Source: Gammaproteobacteria bacterium
Lineage (GTDB): Bacteria; Pseudomonadota; Gammaproteobacteria; Natronospirales; REEB76
Direction: 5' to 3'
Assembly (NCBI GenBank): GCA_027315405.1
Contig: DAHUYB010000073.1
Coordinates: 1 to 46,627, forward strand
DNA length: 46,627 nucleotides
This document shows positions 9,772 to 17,603 of this stretch, piece after piece; the first letter of the stretch is position 1, and the number at the start of each line of letters is the position of its first letter. The position numbers were made by a program, and so were the translations under genes. The notes under the pieces are model-generated. The model saw only the letters and a list, made by a program, of their open reading frames with translations. It did no database searches and had not been told where the DNA came from.

Positions 9772-10568
9772 ACGACTTGCCCGATCTGCTGAAATGCATT
9801 CTGCTGCGCAAGGCCGAAGAAGTGGCGCAGCAAAGCGTTCTGCGGCCACTAGCGGATTTGCGCGGGGCGCTTACGGGCTTGCCGCCCAGCCGCGGGTTTC
9901 TGGCAGCGTTGCAGCGGCGCACGGCTGCCGGTTCGCTGGCGGTGATTGCCGAGATCAAGAAGGCCTCCCCCAGTAAAGGTATCTTGCGGGCGGATTTCGA
10001 CGTGGCCGGCATCGCCGCCAGTTATGCCGCGGGTGGTGCCACCTGTCTGTCGGTACTGACGGATAAAACTTACTTCCACGGCGATGCCGCTTACCTGGGC
10101 ACCGCCAAACAGGCCTGTGCATTGCCGGTGCTGCGCAAGGACTTCATCGTGGACCCTTGGCAGGTGTATGAATCACGGGTATTGGGCGCCGATGCCATCC
10201 TACTGATTGTGGCGGCGCTGGGCGATGCCATGCTTGGCGATCTGGCGGCGCTTAGCGACGATCTTGGCATGGATGCGCTGGTGGAAGTGCATGATGAAGC
10301 GGAGCTGACTCGGGTTTTATCGCTGAATCTACCGCTCATCGGCATCAACAACCGCGATCTGCGCACTTTCGAGACACATCTGCAGACGACGCTGGCACTG
10401 CTGCCGACAATCCCCGCTGACCGGGTGGTGGTGACCGAGAGCGGTATCGGCACGCACGCACAGGTGCAGAATTTGCGCGCTCACGGCGTGCAGTCATTCT
10501 TGGTCGGTGAGACCTGCATGCGCGCGCCGGATCCAGGCGCAAAATTGCGCGAATTGTTCAGTGATTGA
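9768..10568 (+). CDS. trpC: Indole-3-glycerol phosphate synthase
   Basis: Closes the indole ring to form indole-3-glycerol phosphate. This is the stand-alone enzyme, not fused to TrpF. Visible barrel motifs are [15 protein letters not shown] (catalytic Glu and Lys), [51 protein letters not shown] and [13 protein letters not shown]. The start overlaps the trpD stop by four bases, pointing to translational coupling. The gene ends only five bases from the stop of the convergent CRP-family gene, so no room is left for a separate terminator. Confidence 0.97.
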   Translation: MNDLPDLLKCILLRKAEEVAQQSVLRPLADLRGALTGLPPSRGFLAALQRRTAAGSLAVIAEIKKASPSKGILRADFDVAGIAASYAAGGATCLSVLTDKTYFHGDAAYLGTAKQACALPVLRKDFIVDPWQVYESRVLGADAILLIVAALGDAMLGDLAALSDDLGMDALVEVHDEAELTRVLSLNLPLIGINNRDLRTFETHLQTTLALLPTIPADRVVVTESGIGTHAQVQNLRAHGVQSFLVGETCMRAPDPGAKLRELFSD

Positions 10569-10573
10569 AACCG

Positions 10574-11329
10574 TTATTTGACGCGGAGTTGACGCCGCAT
10601 TACGGTCTTGTCGCTGACCGGGCGCGCGCCGAAGACCACGATGGTTTTGCCGTTCGCGGCAATAAATGATTTGTCTTCCAGTGACTTCAGCACACGTCCC
10701 GCCATCTCCCGCGAGCAGCCCACGATGCGTCCGAGTTCCCGGCGGCTCACGCGTATCTGCATACCGTCCGGGTGGGTCATGGCGTCCGGTTGTGCACACA
10801 GATCCTGCAAGCCGCGCGCAATGCGGTCACTGACATTCAGAAAAGCCAGATCCCGTACTTTGAGGGTTATGGTTCCGAGGCGCGCTGCAAGCTGGCCTGC
10901 GAGCTCGAACAACAACTCCGGATCGTTACGCGCGAGTTCACGGAAACGCCGATAATTGATTTCTCCCAACAGGCATTCTTTGCGGGTATGCACCCAGACA
11001 CTGCGCGCGGGTGTTTGCTGAAACAAGCCGGCTTCGCCGAAAAATTCACCGCGATTCAAGTAGGACACCACGATTTCGTTGCCATTTTCGTCTTTGCTGA
11101 TGACCGCCACTGAACCCTCCATGACAAAGTACAGGGAACCGGGGGCTTCACCGGCACTGATGACTATCGTTTTGGCAGCCACGCGCCGCACCTGGCACTG
11201 TCCCAGGAGGCGATTGATGGCGGCCACGCCGAACTGCGGTATTGCTGCGCTGTCCACGTCGCGTTGCACCGATTCCCCAGGATGAGTTTTGGCGGCGCGA
11301 AACACGCCCCCTACCGCATCTTTACGCAT
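10574..11329 (-). CDS. CRP/FNR-family regulator (Crp/Vfr/Clp-like)
   Basis: A 251-residue transcription factor with an N-terminal cyclic-nucleotide-binding barrel and a C-terminal winged helix. The barrel shows FFGEAGLFQQTPARSVWV, matching the E. coli CRP phosphate-binding Gly-Glu and Arg-Ser. The dimer helix reads LGTITLKVRDLAFLNVSDRIA. At the place of CRP Thr127-Ser128 it has Ile-Thr, so ligand choice may differ. The HTH reads VSRRELGRIVGCSREMAGRV, nearly that of CRP and of Xanthomonas Clp (which responds to c-di-GMP). The position between trpC and coq7 is the same as for clp/vfr. An extra 30 or so residues at the N-terminus are unusual for E. coli CRP. Confidence 0.9.
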   Translation of the reverse strand: MRKDAVGGVFRAAKTHPGESVQRDVDSAAIPQFGVAAINRLLGQCQVRRVAAKTIVISAGEAPGSLYFVMEGSVAVISKDENGNEIVVSYLNRGEFFGEAGLFQQTPARSVWVHTRKECLLGEINYRRFRELARNDPELLFELAGQLAARLGTITLKVRDLAFLNVSDRIARGLQDLCAQPDAMTHPDGMQIRVSRRELGRIVGCSREMAGRVLKSLEDKSFIAANGKTIVVFGARPVSDKTVMRRQLRVK

Positions 11330-11512
11330 GGCCGGTGCGACGGTTTACCGTGTTGTGGCCGCGTTAATTCCTGAATGGGCGAATTCCTGGCCCGGAAACT
11401 GAATACCCTTGCCCGCGGTTGAGAACCAGATGCCGGAAAGCGTTTGCGGGCGTAATATTCAGTAACGCCCGCCATTGGGAATTGCGCAGAATGACCGAGA
11501 CAGGTTTTTGAT

Positions 11513-11788
11513 ATGACCGCCATCAATAGTTTGTTTGTCGCTGCCGGTGTGCTGGCTATCCTCTACGGCGTGGTTATCCTGTGGAGCATCGCCAGTAGTG
11601 CCAAGGACGTAAAACAGGAAGACTGGCTGAAATCGGAAGAAATCACCCACAGTCGGTTCAACAGCCTCAAAAACATGCGCCATCTGCTGCAGCCGGAGCG
11701 GCAAAACATCAGCTTCAGCCGCAGCCGGGTGCGCGGCTATGCCATGGTGGCAGTGGGGGTTGCCCTTATTGTTTTGGGGATTACCTGA
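11513..11788 (+). CDS. Small two-helix membrane protein
   Basis: A 91-residue protein I do not recognise. Residues 5-27 (NSLFVAAGVLAILYGVVILW) and the last 17 residues (GYAMVAVGVALIVLGIT) are membrane helices, with a charged middle (KDVKQEDWLKSEEITHSRF) between them, so both ends probably sit in the same membrane. A weak ACAGG lies before the ATG. It is divergent from the CRP-family gene across 183 bases, a region likely to hold both promoters; I saw no clear TGTGA-N6-TCACA site there. Confidence 0.65.
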   Translation: MTAINSLFVAAGVLAILYGVVILWSIASSAKDVKQEDWLKSEEITHSRFNSLKNMRHLLQPERQNISFSRSRVRGYAMVAVGVALIVLGIT

Positions 11789-11840
11789 AGTTACTCATAA
11801 ATGCGGGTGTGAGTAGCTGGCGCATGCACAGGTTCCCCGG

Positions 11841-12491
11841 CTAAAGCCAATAGGCGGTTTCAGTCATTAGTTTCGATGTGAACCGCATCAAGGTACGTAC
11901 CGGCGCCGGCATGGTGCCGCCGCCGGCGTGGGTGGCGATGCTGCCGTGGCGGGCTTCGTCCTGTTGCATCTGCTCCAGGATGGCACGGCTTTTGTGATCG
12001 TTCGCGGGCAGGCGTTGCAGATGTCTGTCGAGGTGTTCAACCACTTGACGCTCAGTTTCGGCCACAAAGCCCAGGCTGAATTTGTCGCCTACGATTCCTG
12101 CCAGGGCGCCGATAGCAAAAGAACCCAGGTACCAGATGGGGTCAAGCTTGCTGACACCAGCGTTCAGTTCCTGAAGACGTTGCTCGCACCAGGCCAGATG
12201 ATCAATTTCCTCGGCGGCGGATTGCGCCATGCCGCTGCGTACCGTATCACTGTGGGCGGTGAATGCCTGCCCTTGGTACAGCGCCTGCGCGGCTACTTCC
12301 CCGGCATGATTGACGCGCATGAGCCGTCCGGAAAGTTGGCCTTCCTGTACGGTTAAATCATCTTGTGTCTGTGCTGCTGCCGGGTTGGCGCGCGCGGCCG
12401 TATGGGAGGCAGCCGGGAAGGCGGTACGCAGCGCCCTATCCAGTTCGGTGATGAACCGGTCCAAGGGACTCAGGGTGCGGGTGGTATTCAC
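11841..12491 (-). CDS. coq7: Demethoxyubiquinone hydroxylase, Coq7 family
   Basis: A di-iron membrane-associated monooxygenase that hydroxylates C6 of the ubiquinone ring; it replaces UbiF in many proteobacteria. The ferritin-like iron ligands are visible as the Glu in RVNHAGEVAAQALY, the Glu-x-x-His in EEIDHLAWCEQRL, a Glu in AETERQVVEHLDRHL and the Glu-x-x-His in DEARHGSIA. Its 216 residues are the usual bacterial length. The start overlaps the stop of the upstream GlcF-like gene by four bases, so the two are translated together. With ubiH and ubiI further along, the window encodes three ring hydroxylases. Confidence 0.94.
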   Translation of the reverse strand: MNTTRTLSPLDRFITELDRALRTAFPAASHTAARANPAAAQTQDDLTVQEGQLSGRLMRVNHAGEVAAQALYQGQAFTAHSDTVRSGMAQSAAEEIDHLAWCEQRLQELNAGVSKLDPIWYLGSFAIGALAGIVGDKFSLGFVAETERQVVEHLDRHLQRLPANDHKSRAILEQMQQDEARHGSIATHAGGGTMPAPVRTLMRFTSKLMTETAYWL

Positions 12492-13747
12492 GTGGGGATT
12501 ATAACGCTGGCGCCTGTGTCGTCGGGTAGTTGCCGCGCCAGCAGTTCCAGCGGGTGCAACAGCGGTATTTCCAGGCCATGACGTTGCAGAGCGGCTCGCA
12601 AGTGCAGGCTACAACCGACGTTCGATGTGACTACGATGGTGGGATGGGCCTTTCCCACGGCCGCCACGATGTGTTCCGCGAGGCGGTCCGCCATCTGCGG
12701 TTCGCTCATCACATAGCTGCCGGCCGCGCCGCAACAGCCGGTGCTGCCCGGCAGAATTTCCAGTTTCAGTTCCGGGATGCGGCGCAATAACTCAGCCACA
12801 GACTTATCGGTCTTGAGTACATTTTTCAGGGTACAGGGAGTATGCAGCAGCACCGTTGTCGTTAAGGGCTTGAATCTGATTTGCTTAAGCTGATCTTGAC
12901 CGACGAGAAAATCGCTGATATCCCGGCTGCGCCTACTGAATGCAGCGGCACGCGGATCCGCCACCAGCAACGGATATTCACCCAAGGTCGCTCCGCAGCC
13001 GCTGGCGGTATGCAGCAAAGGCATGGCGGTATTGGTGCTGAAGCTGTCCAGGTTTCTGAGGGCCTGTGCCGATGCCTGGGCGGCGCGGCCCGCATGTTGA
13101 TCCAGGGCGCCGCAGCAAGACTGTCCGTCGGGGATGCGAACGCTATAGCCGAGTGCGTTCAGCACCTCGATACTCGCGCGTATCACCCCAGGTTGGGTGA
13201 TACGGGCAATGCAACCCAGGAACAATTCCACTTCCTGTGGGCTGCCGCGTGACGGAAGATTGACGCGATACCAACGGTGCGGTGCGGCTAACGGCGGCAA
13301 CATTTTCATAAGCCTCCGCAGTTGCGGAGACATGAATGCAAGCATGGGCAGGCCGAGATGTTGTGTGAGCCACAACAGGAAATGCAAGCAGCGCAGTAAC
13401 CAGGGATGACGCATGCACACGGCAAACGCTCGCGCAGTCCTTGGTTCCTGGTAACCATGCCGGCCGAGTTCTGCACGCGCGGCGTCGATGAGTTTTCCGT
13501 AGGGCACCTCCGCGGGGCACACCGTCTCGCAGGCGCGGCAAGCAAGACAGCGATCCAGATGGCCGATGAGGGCTGGCGTAATGTCGAATGCACCGGTGGC
13601 AAAACCCTGCATCAGGGCGATGCGGCCGCGGGGGGATTCGCCTTCATCCAGAGTTTCACGGTAAGTGGGGCAATGCGGCAGGCACAGGGCACATTTCACG
13701 CACTTGTCGGCATCGGCAAGCGGGAAACCTTTGGATACCTGCAGCAT
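12488..13747 (-). CDS. GlcF-like iron-sulfur protein with two CCG domains
   Basis: A 419-residue protein with two 4Fe-4S ferredoxin motifs at the N-terminus (CVKCALCLPHCP near residue 17 and CLACRACETVCP near residue 67), followed by two cysteine-rich CCG domains (ESCCG-type motif QSCCGALDQHAG, and HTPCTL with STGCCGAAGSY). This architecture is that of the glycolate oxidase iron-sulfur subunit GlcF and related quinone-linked oxidoreductase subunits. No GlcD or GlcE flavoprotein gene is nearby, so the partner and substrate are unknown. It overlaps coq7 by four bases. Confidence 0.85.
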   Translation of the reverse strand: MLQVSKGFPLADADKCVKCALCLPHCPTYRETLDEGESPRGRIALMQGFATGAFDITPALIGHLDRCLACRACETVCPAEVPYGKLIDAARAELGRHGYQEPRTARAFAVCMRHPWLLRCLHFLLWLTQHLGLPMLAFMSPQLRRLMKMLPPLAAPHRWYRVNLPSRGSPQEVELFLGCIARITQPGVIRASIEVLNALGYSVRIPDGQSCCGALDQHAGRAAQASAQALRNLDSFSTNTAMPLLHTASGCGATLGEYPLLVADPRAAAFSRRSRDISDFLVGQDQLKQIRFKPLTTTVLLHTPCTLKNVLKTDKSVAELLRRIPELKLEILPGSTGCCGAAGSYVMSEPQMADRLAEHIVAAVGKAHPTIVVTSNVGCSLHLRAALQRHGLEIPLLHPLELLARQLPDDTGASVIIPT

Positions 13748-13894
13748 GTGGATGGATGACCCGCGTACAATTGTGCGAGTGGCTATAATAACAATTCACA
13801 ACCCGGGCCGTTGGCGGTGGGTTGCGTGAATACAGGGGCTTTCCATCCGATTTGATTTTAGGGACTGTATTGACACTCTGGGAGGAGCGCCATC

Positions 13895-14659
13895 ATGAAA
13901 AAGAAATGCCTGGTTTTTGGGCTTGCGGCGTTCGCGCTGATCAGCAGCAGCGCCTATGCAGACGCGGATGTAACACAATTAGATGCCAACGTGGCCGCCA
14001 CCAAAAAAGCCGCGCCCAAGGAAGGCTGGCAGGGCTCGGTTTCCCTCGGCTATCTGGCCACCACCGGCAACACCAATACCCGCAGCCTCAACGGTCAGGC
14101 CCTGACGGGCTATAAATCCGGCCCTTGGCAGGACCTGCTGTCCTTGCAAGCCCTCCAGTCCAGCCAAAACGGGGCGACCACTGCGGAAAACTACGACCTC
14201 AATGGCCAAAGCGATTACAGTTTTACCGACACGGATTATGTCTTCGGCATGGCGGACTATCTTCGCGATACCTTTAGCGGCTACCAGCGGCGCACTTCCG
14301 AAATCCTGGGTTACGGCCGCAGACTGCTAGCCACCGATACCCAGCAATTGGATCTGGAGTTCGGCGCCGGCGCGCGCCAGACCCGCAATACCAACGATAC
14401 CAGTGACAACGGCTTGGTTGAAATGCTGGCCGCCAATTATCTGTGGAAGTTCGCTGAGAAGAGCAATTTTTCCGAGAATCTAAGCGTGGTTCATGGCACG
14501 GACAGTACTTTTACCCAATCCGTCACAGCCCTGACCACCAACCTGGCCGGCGACTTCGCCCTGTCTGTGTCTTACACCGTGAAGCACAACAGCACTGTGT
14601 TGCCCGGCTTCAAGAACACCGACACCATCACCGCCGTTTCGCTGGTTTACACCTTCTGA
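13895..14659 (+). CDS. DUF481-family outer-membrane protein
   Basis: A 254-residue protein with a signal peptide (MKKKCLVFGLAAFALISSSAYA) and a barrel-like chain: GWQGSVSLGYLATTGNTNTRS, YKSGPWQ, SDYSFTDTDYVFGMADYLRD, ending with ITAVSLVYTF. The phrase SLGYLATTGNTNTRSLN is the recognisable DUF481 (YdiY-like) signature. The function of the family is not established. A strong GGAGGAG lies ten bases before the ATG. The 147 bases upstream, shared with the divergent GlcF-like gene, should hold its promoter. Confidence 0.85.
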   Translation: MKKKCLVFGLAAFALISSSAYADADVTQLDANVAATKKAAPKEGWQGSVSLGYLATTGNTNTRSLNGQALTGYKSGPWQDLLSLQALQSSQNGATTAENYDLNGQSDYSFTDTDYVFGMADYLRDTFSGYQRRTSEILGYGRRLLATDTQQLDLEFGAGARQTRNTNDTSDNGLVEMLAANYLWKFAEKSNFSENLSVVHGTDSTFTQSVTALTTNLAGDFALSVSYTVKHNSTVLPGFKNTDTITAVSLVYTF

Positions 14660-14717
14660 GTGGGGCGCGCAGGAGTAAAATGTGCGGAGTTTGATCCCGG
14701 TAGCGCCGCTCTAGTTT

Positions 14718-15023
14718 ATGTATTACCGTCGCCACATCTTTTTCTGCACCAATAAGCGCGAGGACGGCTCGCCTTGCTGCCAGAACCATGATGCGGATCA
14801 CATCCGCGGTTACGCCAAGCAGCAGGTGAAAGCCCTTGGGATTGCCGGACCGGGTGGGGTGCGCGTCAACAAGTCTGGTTGCATGGATCGCTGCAGTGAG
14901 GGGCCCATCGCCGTGGTTTATCCGGAAGGTGTCTGGTACACCTATTCCGATCTGGCCGATATTGACGAGATCGTCGAGGAACATCTGCTCGCTGGACGCG
15001 TGGTGGAGCGGTTGAAGATATAG
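14718..15023 (+). CDS. Thioredoxin-like 2Fe-2S ferredoxin
   Basis: A 101-residue protein of the small thioredoxin-fold ferredoxin type. Cluster-binding cysteines are plausible at FFCTNKREDGSPCCQ and at NKSGCMDRCSEGPIAVVYPEG, the spacing used by this family (first cysteine near residue 10, the last pair four residues apart). It probably carries electrons in the cytoplasm; the partner is not known. It lies upstream of rplM on the same strand, with 151 bases between. Confidence 0.85.
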   Translation: MYYRRHIFFCTNKREDGSPCCQNHDADHIRGYAKQQVKALGIAGPGGVRVNKSGCMDRCSEGPIAVVYPEGVWYTYSDLADIDEIVEEHLLAGRVVERLKI

Positions 15024-15060
15024 TTAAGTGGTTGAGTTTACTGCATATTTATCACTGTTC

Positions 15061-15100
15061 CACCCGCGCAGTAATAGCGGGTGCCGGCCTCATGGAGGCC
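15061..15100 (+). promoter_or_regulatory. Two hairpins in the rplM leader
   Basis: CACCCGC at 15061 pairs perfectly with GCGGGTG at 15077, and GGCCTC at 15086 pairs with GAGGCC at 15095 around an ATG loop. Both lie 75-115 bases before the rplM start. There is no T-run, so a simple terminator is unlikely; a leader for feedback by ribosomal protein L13 is possible but unproven. Confidence 0.4.
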
Positions 15101-15174
15101 CGTAAGTGGTTGAAAAACAACGGGCTGTCGCGTAGCATTGCGCCCCTTTCAGCGGTTCCCCGGAGTTCTGGTTC

Positions 15175-15603
15175 ATGAAGACTTTCTCGGCCAAGGCAGA
15201 AACCGTCAAGCGCGACTGGTATTTGGTGGACGCCAACGGCAAAACCCTGGGCCGTCTGGCCACCGAACTGGCGCGCCGCCTGCGCGGCAAGCACAAGCCC
15301 GAATTCACCCCACATGTGGATACCGGTGATTACCTGGTGGTTATCAATGCGGAAAAAATTCATGTCACCGGTCATAAGCTGGAAGACAAGATCTATCACC
15401 AGCACACCGGCTACATCGGCAACATGAAGCACACCAGCTTGGGCAAGCTGCTGCAAGAGCATCCCGAGCGCGCCATCGAAATGGCCGTCAAGGGTATGCT
15501 ACCCAAGAATCCCCTGGGGCGCGCCATGTTCAAGAAACTCAAGGTGTATGCCGGCGCGGAGCACAAGCACGCGGCCCAGCAGCCCCAGAAACTCGATATC
15601 TGA
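15175..15603 (+). CDS. rplM: 50S ribosomal protein L13
   Basis: The N-terminus [20 protein letters not shown], the central [20 protein letters not shown] and the segment [24 protein letters not shown] are characteristic of L13, an early-assembling large-subunit protein. Its 142 residues are the exact usual length. It is followed after 29 bases by rpsI on the same strand, the conserved bacterial pair. Confidence 0.98.
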   Translation: MKTFSAKAETVKRDWYLVDANGKTLGRLATELARRLRGKHKPEFTPHVDTGDYLVVINAEKIHVTGHKLEDKIYHQHTGYIGNMKHTSLGKLLQEHPERAIEMAVKGMLPKNPLGRAMFKKLKVYAGAEHKHAAQQPQKLDI

Positions 15604-15632
15604 AAATCCGTTTTCCTCAAGAGAAACATCCA

Positions 15633-16025
15633 ATGGCAGTGAGCAGCAATTACGGAACCGGCCGCCGCAAGACTTCCAAGGCGCGCGTTTTCCTGAGACC
15701 CGGCAAGGGCCGAATCCTCGTCAACGGCCGTCCCCTGGACGAGTATTTCGGGCGTGTAACCTCACGCATGATCGTGCGCCAGCCACTCGAGGTGGTGAAC
15801 CAACTGGACAGCCTGGATATTACGGTAACGGTGGCCGGCGGCGGCACCACCGGTCAGGCGGGCGCCATCCGTCACGGCATCACCCGTGCATTGATTGATT
15901 ACGATGCAATCCATCGCTCGCCGTTGCGCAAAGCCGGTTTCGTAACCCGTGATGCCCGCGCCGTGGAACGCAAGAAGGTCGGCCTGCACAAGGCCCGCCG
16001 CGCGCCGCAGTACTCCAAGCGTTAA
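15633..16025 (+). CDS. rpsI: 30S ribosomal protein S9
   Basis: S9 contacts tRNA in the P site through its C-terminal tail, here ending in APQYSKR, the conserved terminus. Other hallmarks are [20 protein letters not shown] near the start and [15 protein letters not shown] in the middle. Its 130 residues are the normal length. A purine-rich AAGAGAAA precedes the ATG. The operon ends here, and a structured non-coding segment and tRNA-Gln follow. Confidence 0.98.
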   Translation: MAVSSNYGTGRRKTSKARVFLRPGKGRILVNGRPLDEYFGRVTSRMIVRQPLEVVNQLDSLDITVTVAGGGTTGQAGAIRHGITRALIDYDAIHRSPLRKAGFVTRDARAVERKKVGLHKARRAPQYSKR

Positions 16026-16046
16026 TCCGGAGCTGCACGGTTCCCC

Positions 16047-16158
16047 TGGGGGATCGTCAACTAGCAGTAGTGATCGCGCGCACTACTTATGAGCGCGCAG
16101 TCGAGGCCAGTAAGCCCGCCAGGGATGGTTCCCTAGGTTAAAATTCCCGACCTCATTT
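16047..16158 (+). repeat. Partial tRNA-Gln 5' copy plus hairpin element
   Basis: The segment begins with TGGGGGATCGTC, identical to bases 1-12 of the tRNA-Gln gene 112 bases later. After an extra AAC comes TAGCAGTAG, against TAGCGGTAG in the tRNA. It continues with a GCGCGC...GCGCGC hairpin (16075-16097 region) and a later AGGGA-tggt-TCCCT hairpin. The sequence CGCGCGCA...TGAGCGCGC...GAG-CCAG is shared with the element before tRNA-Ser. GGTTCCCCTGGG near 16040 and GGTTCCCTAGG near 16129 form an additional direct repeat. No protein is encoded. Confidence 0.65.
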
Positions 16159-16232
16159 TGGGGGATCGTCTAGCGGTAGGACTGCGGACTCTGACTCCGC
16201 CAACCTAGGTTCGAATCCTAGTCCCCCAGCCA
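16159..16232 (+). tRNA. tRNA-Gln (anticodon CTG)
   Basis: The acceptor stem TGGGGGA pairs with TCCCCCA; the anticodon arm GCGGA-CTCTGAC-TCCGC presents CTG, reading CAG glutamine codons; the T arm is CTAGG-TTCGAAT-CCTAG; G73 and CCA are encoded. It is 74 bases with CCA. A clear Rho-independent terminator follows. A partial copy of its 5' end lies 112 bases upstream. Confidence 0.96.
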
Positions 16233-16244
16233 ACCACAAAAAGA

Positions 16245-16267
16245 ACCCGTCCCGATGACGGGTTTTT
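16245..16267 (+). terminator. Rho-independent terminator of tRNA-Gln
   Basis: ACCCGTC pairs with GACGGGT around CCGAT and is followed by a run of T. It lies 12 bases after the tRNA CCA end. Confidence 0.9.
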
Positions 16268-16290
16268 GTTTGAGGCTGATGTATCTATGC

Positions 16291-16485
16291 TCAACGTTCC
16301 GAGCCCCGCCCAATATCACCACTTTCCATCCCGACATCGATGCCTGATTCAGGTGAAAGTTTAAGTTCGCTGGTAAGCTGGTATTTGCTAAGCAGTTCCA
16401 GATGAGCCGGGTCGTGCCTCAAACCCAGAATAACCAAGCGCATATTCTTATTGAGAATTGTTCTAACGGCGCATCCTTGCCTCAA
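16291..16485 (-). CDS. Possible small protein downstream of rpiA
   Basis: A frame of up to 64 codons starts at a TTG overlapping the rpiA stop, with a better ATG 42 bases further in, giving about 50 residues ([18 protein letters not shown]...). The middle resembles the end of a compact alpha/beta domain, but the tail ([13 protein letters not shown]) is low complexity. Base composition is lower in GC than rpiA. I do not recognise it; it could be a real small gene, a decayed fragment, or chance. Confidence 0.25.
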   Translation of the reverse strand: MRQGCAVRTILNKNMRLVILGLRHDPAHLELLSKYQLTSELKLSPESGIDVGMESGDIGRGSER

Positions 16486-17141
16486 CGAGTAATCTTTTCC
16501 ACTCTATCCCCATAGCCCACCAGCAGCACATCCGCCGACCGACGGGCAAAAATTCCCACGCTCACTACGCCGGTGATCTGGTTGATTTCCGCCTCCAGAA
16601 CGGGCGGATACAGGATGGTCAGTCCGTGGACATCCAGGATCACATTGCCGTTATCGGTGACAAAACCCTGGCGCCAGTCGGGCCGGCCACCGAGCTTCAC
16701 CAGTTCGCGTGCCACATAACTGCGCGCCATCGGGATCACTTCCACCGGCAGCGGGAAACGGCCGAGTACGTCCACTAGCTTGCTATCGTCCACGATGCAT
16801 ATGAATTGCTTGCTCACCGCCGCTACGACCTTCTCGCGGGTGAGTGCGCCGCCGCCACCCTTGATGAGTTGCAGTCGATGGTTGGCCTCATCGGCGCCGT
16901 CCACGTACACCGACAGCTCGCCCGCTGCGTTCAGATCCAGTACCGGGATGCCTATCGCTTTGAGGCGCTGGGCGGAAGCCCCGGAACTGGAGACCACCCC
17001 ATCCAGGCGGCCTTTGATGCTCTCGAGGGCATCAATGAAATGGTTAACAGTTGAGCCGGTGCCGATGCCGATTACCCGGGCGTCATCCAGCCATTTGAGA
17101 GCCTCAAGGGCCGCCCGTTTCTTGTTATCTTCCGCGCTCAT
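16482..17141 (-). CDS. rpiA: Ribose-5-phosphate isomerase A
   Basis: Interconverts ribose 5-phosphate and ribulose 5-phosphate, the partner step to rpe in this window. Signatures include [15 protein letters not shown] near the start, [25 protein letters not shown] (catalytic Asp and Lys/Glu region), [22 protein letters not shown] and [10 protein letters not shown]. Its 219 residues are the normal length. On the minus strand it lies downstream of the H1-like gene, with a strong terminator between them, so it needs its own promoter. Confidence 0.96.
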   Translation of the reverse strand: MSAEDNKKRAALEALKWLDDARVIGIGTGSTVNHFIDALESIKGRLDGVVSSSGASAQRLKAIGIPVLDLNAAGELSVYVDGADEANHRLQLIKGGGGALTREKVVAAVSKQFICIVDDSKLVDVLGRFPLPVEVIPMARSYVARELVKLGGRPDWRQGFVTDNGNVILDVHGLTILYPPVLEAEINQITGVVSVGIFARRSADVLLVGYGDRVEKITR

Positions 17142-17169
17142 GGTGGTGGATTTTCCCGCTGCTCACCTG

Positions 17170-17197
17170 AAAAAATAGGCCCGCCGAGGCGGGCCTA
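17170..17197 (-). terminator. Terminator after the H1-like gene
   Basis: TAGGCCCGCC and GGCGGGCCTA form a 10-base-arm inverted repeat with almost no loop, followed on the minus strand by a run of T. It ends transcription of the H1-like gene before rpiA. Confidence 0.85.
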
Positions 17198-17218
17198 CTT
17201 AAGCAAAGCCTGACGACT

Positions 17219-17419
17219 TTACATTGCCGCGCTAGCGGCTTTTCTGCGACGGCGACGACCGCCTTTCTTCTTGCGACCGCCGGCCTTTTTCTTACGGCCA
17301 CCGGCCTTCTTCTTGCGACCGCCAGCCTTCTTACGACGACGTGGGGCCTTCTTTACAGCGGCCTTTTTCTTTTTCTTAGCCGCAACCTTGGACTTCTTCG
17401 CTTTCGCTTTACGTTTCAT
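17219..17419 (-). CDS. Lysine-rich histone H1-like protein
   Basis: A 66-residue, extremely basic protein. It is built of KKKK blocks and three or four near-identical seven-residue units of the type AGGRKKK, encoded by a 21-bp tandem repeat on the DNA, and ends KAASAAM. Such proteins resemble the C-terminal tail of histone H1 and the AlgP-type tails of other gammaproteobacteria, and are expected to bind DNA without sequence preference. I use ATG 17419, which has GGGAGG upstream; TTG 17425 is out of place. The 184 bases upstream are AT-rich, with a possible -10 TATACT about 45 bases before the start. Confidence 0.8.
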   Translation of the reverse strand: MKRKAKAKKSKVAAKKKKKAAVKKAPRRRKKAGGRKKKAGGRKKKAGGRKKKGGRRRRRKAASAAM

Positions 17420-17603
17420 ACTCAAAGATCCTCCCGGTTAGATCACACGCACTTGAGTATATACAAGAAAATACAAAATTCCAGTTTTGCAATCAATTTT
17501 CACCTGTTTAGGATGCATTTTCGCAGTTTGCAGGTGTTTTGGAGTTCAATGTGCGACTGCCAACGGTATTTTGCAGATGATTTTTGTCGCTTAGCGATGT
17601 CAA

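Noticed and set aside
17272-17340. Tandem repeat considered as a CRISPR array
   Set aside because: The units are 21 bp and adjacent without spacers; they encode the AGGRKKK repeats of a basic protein.
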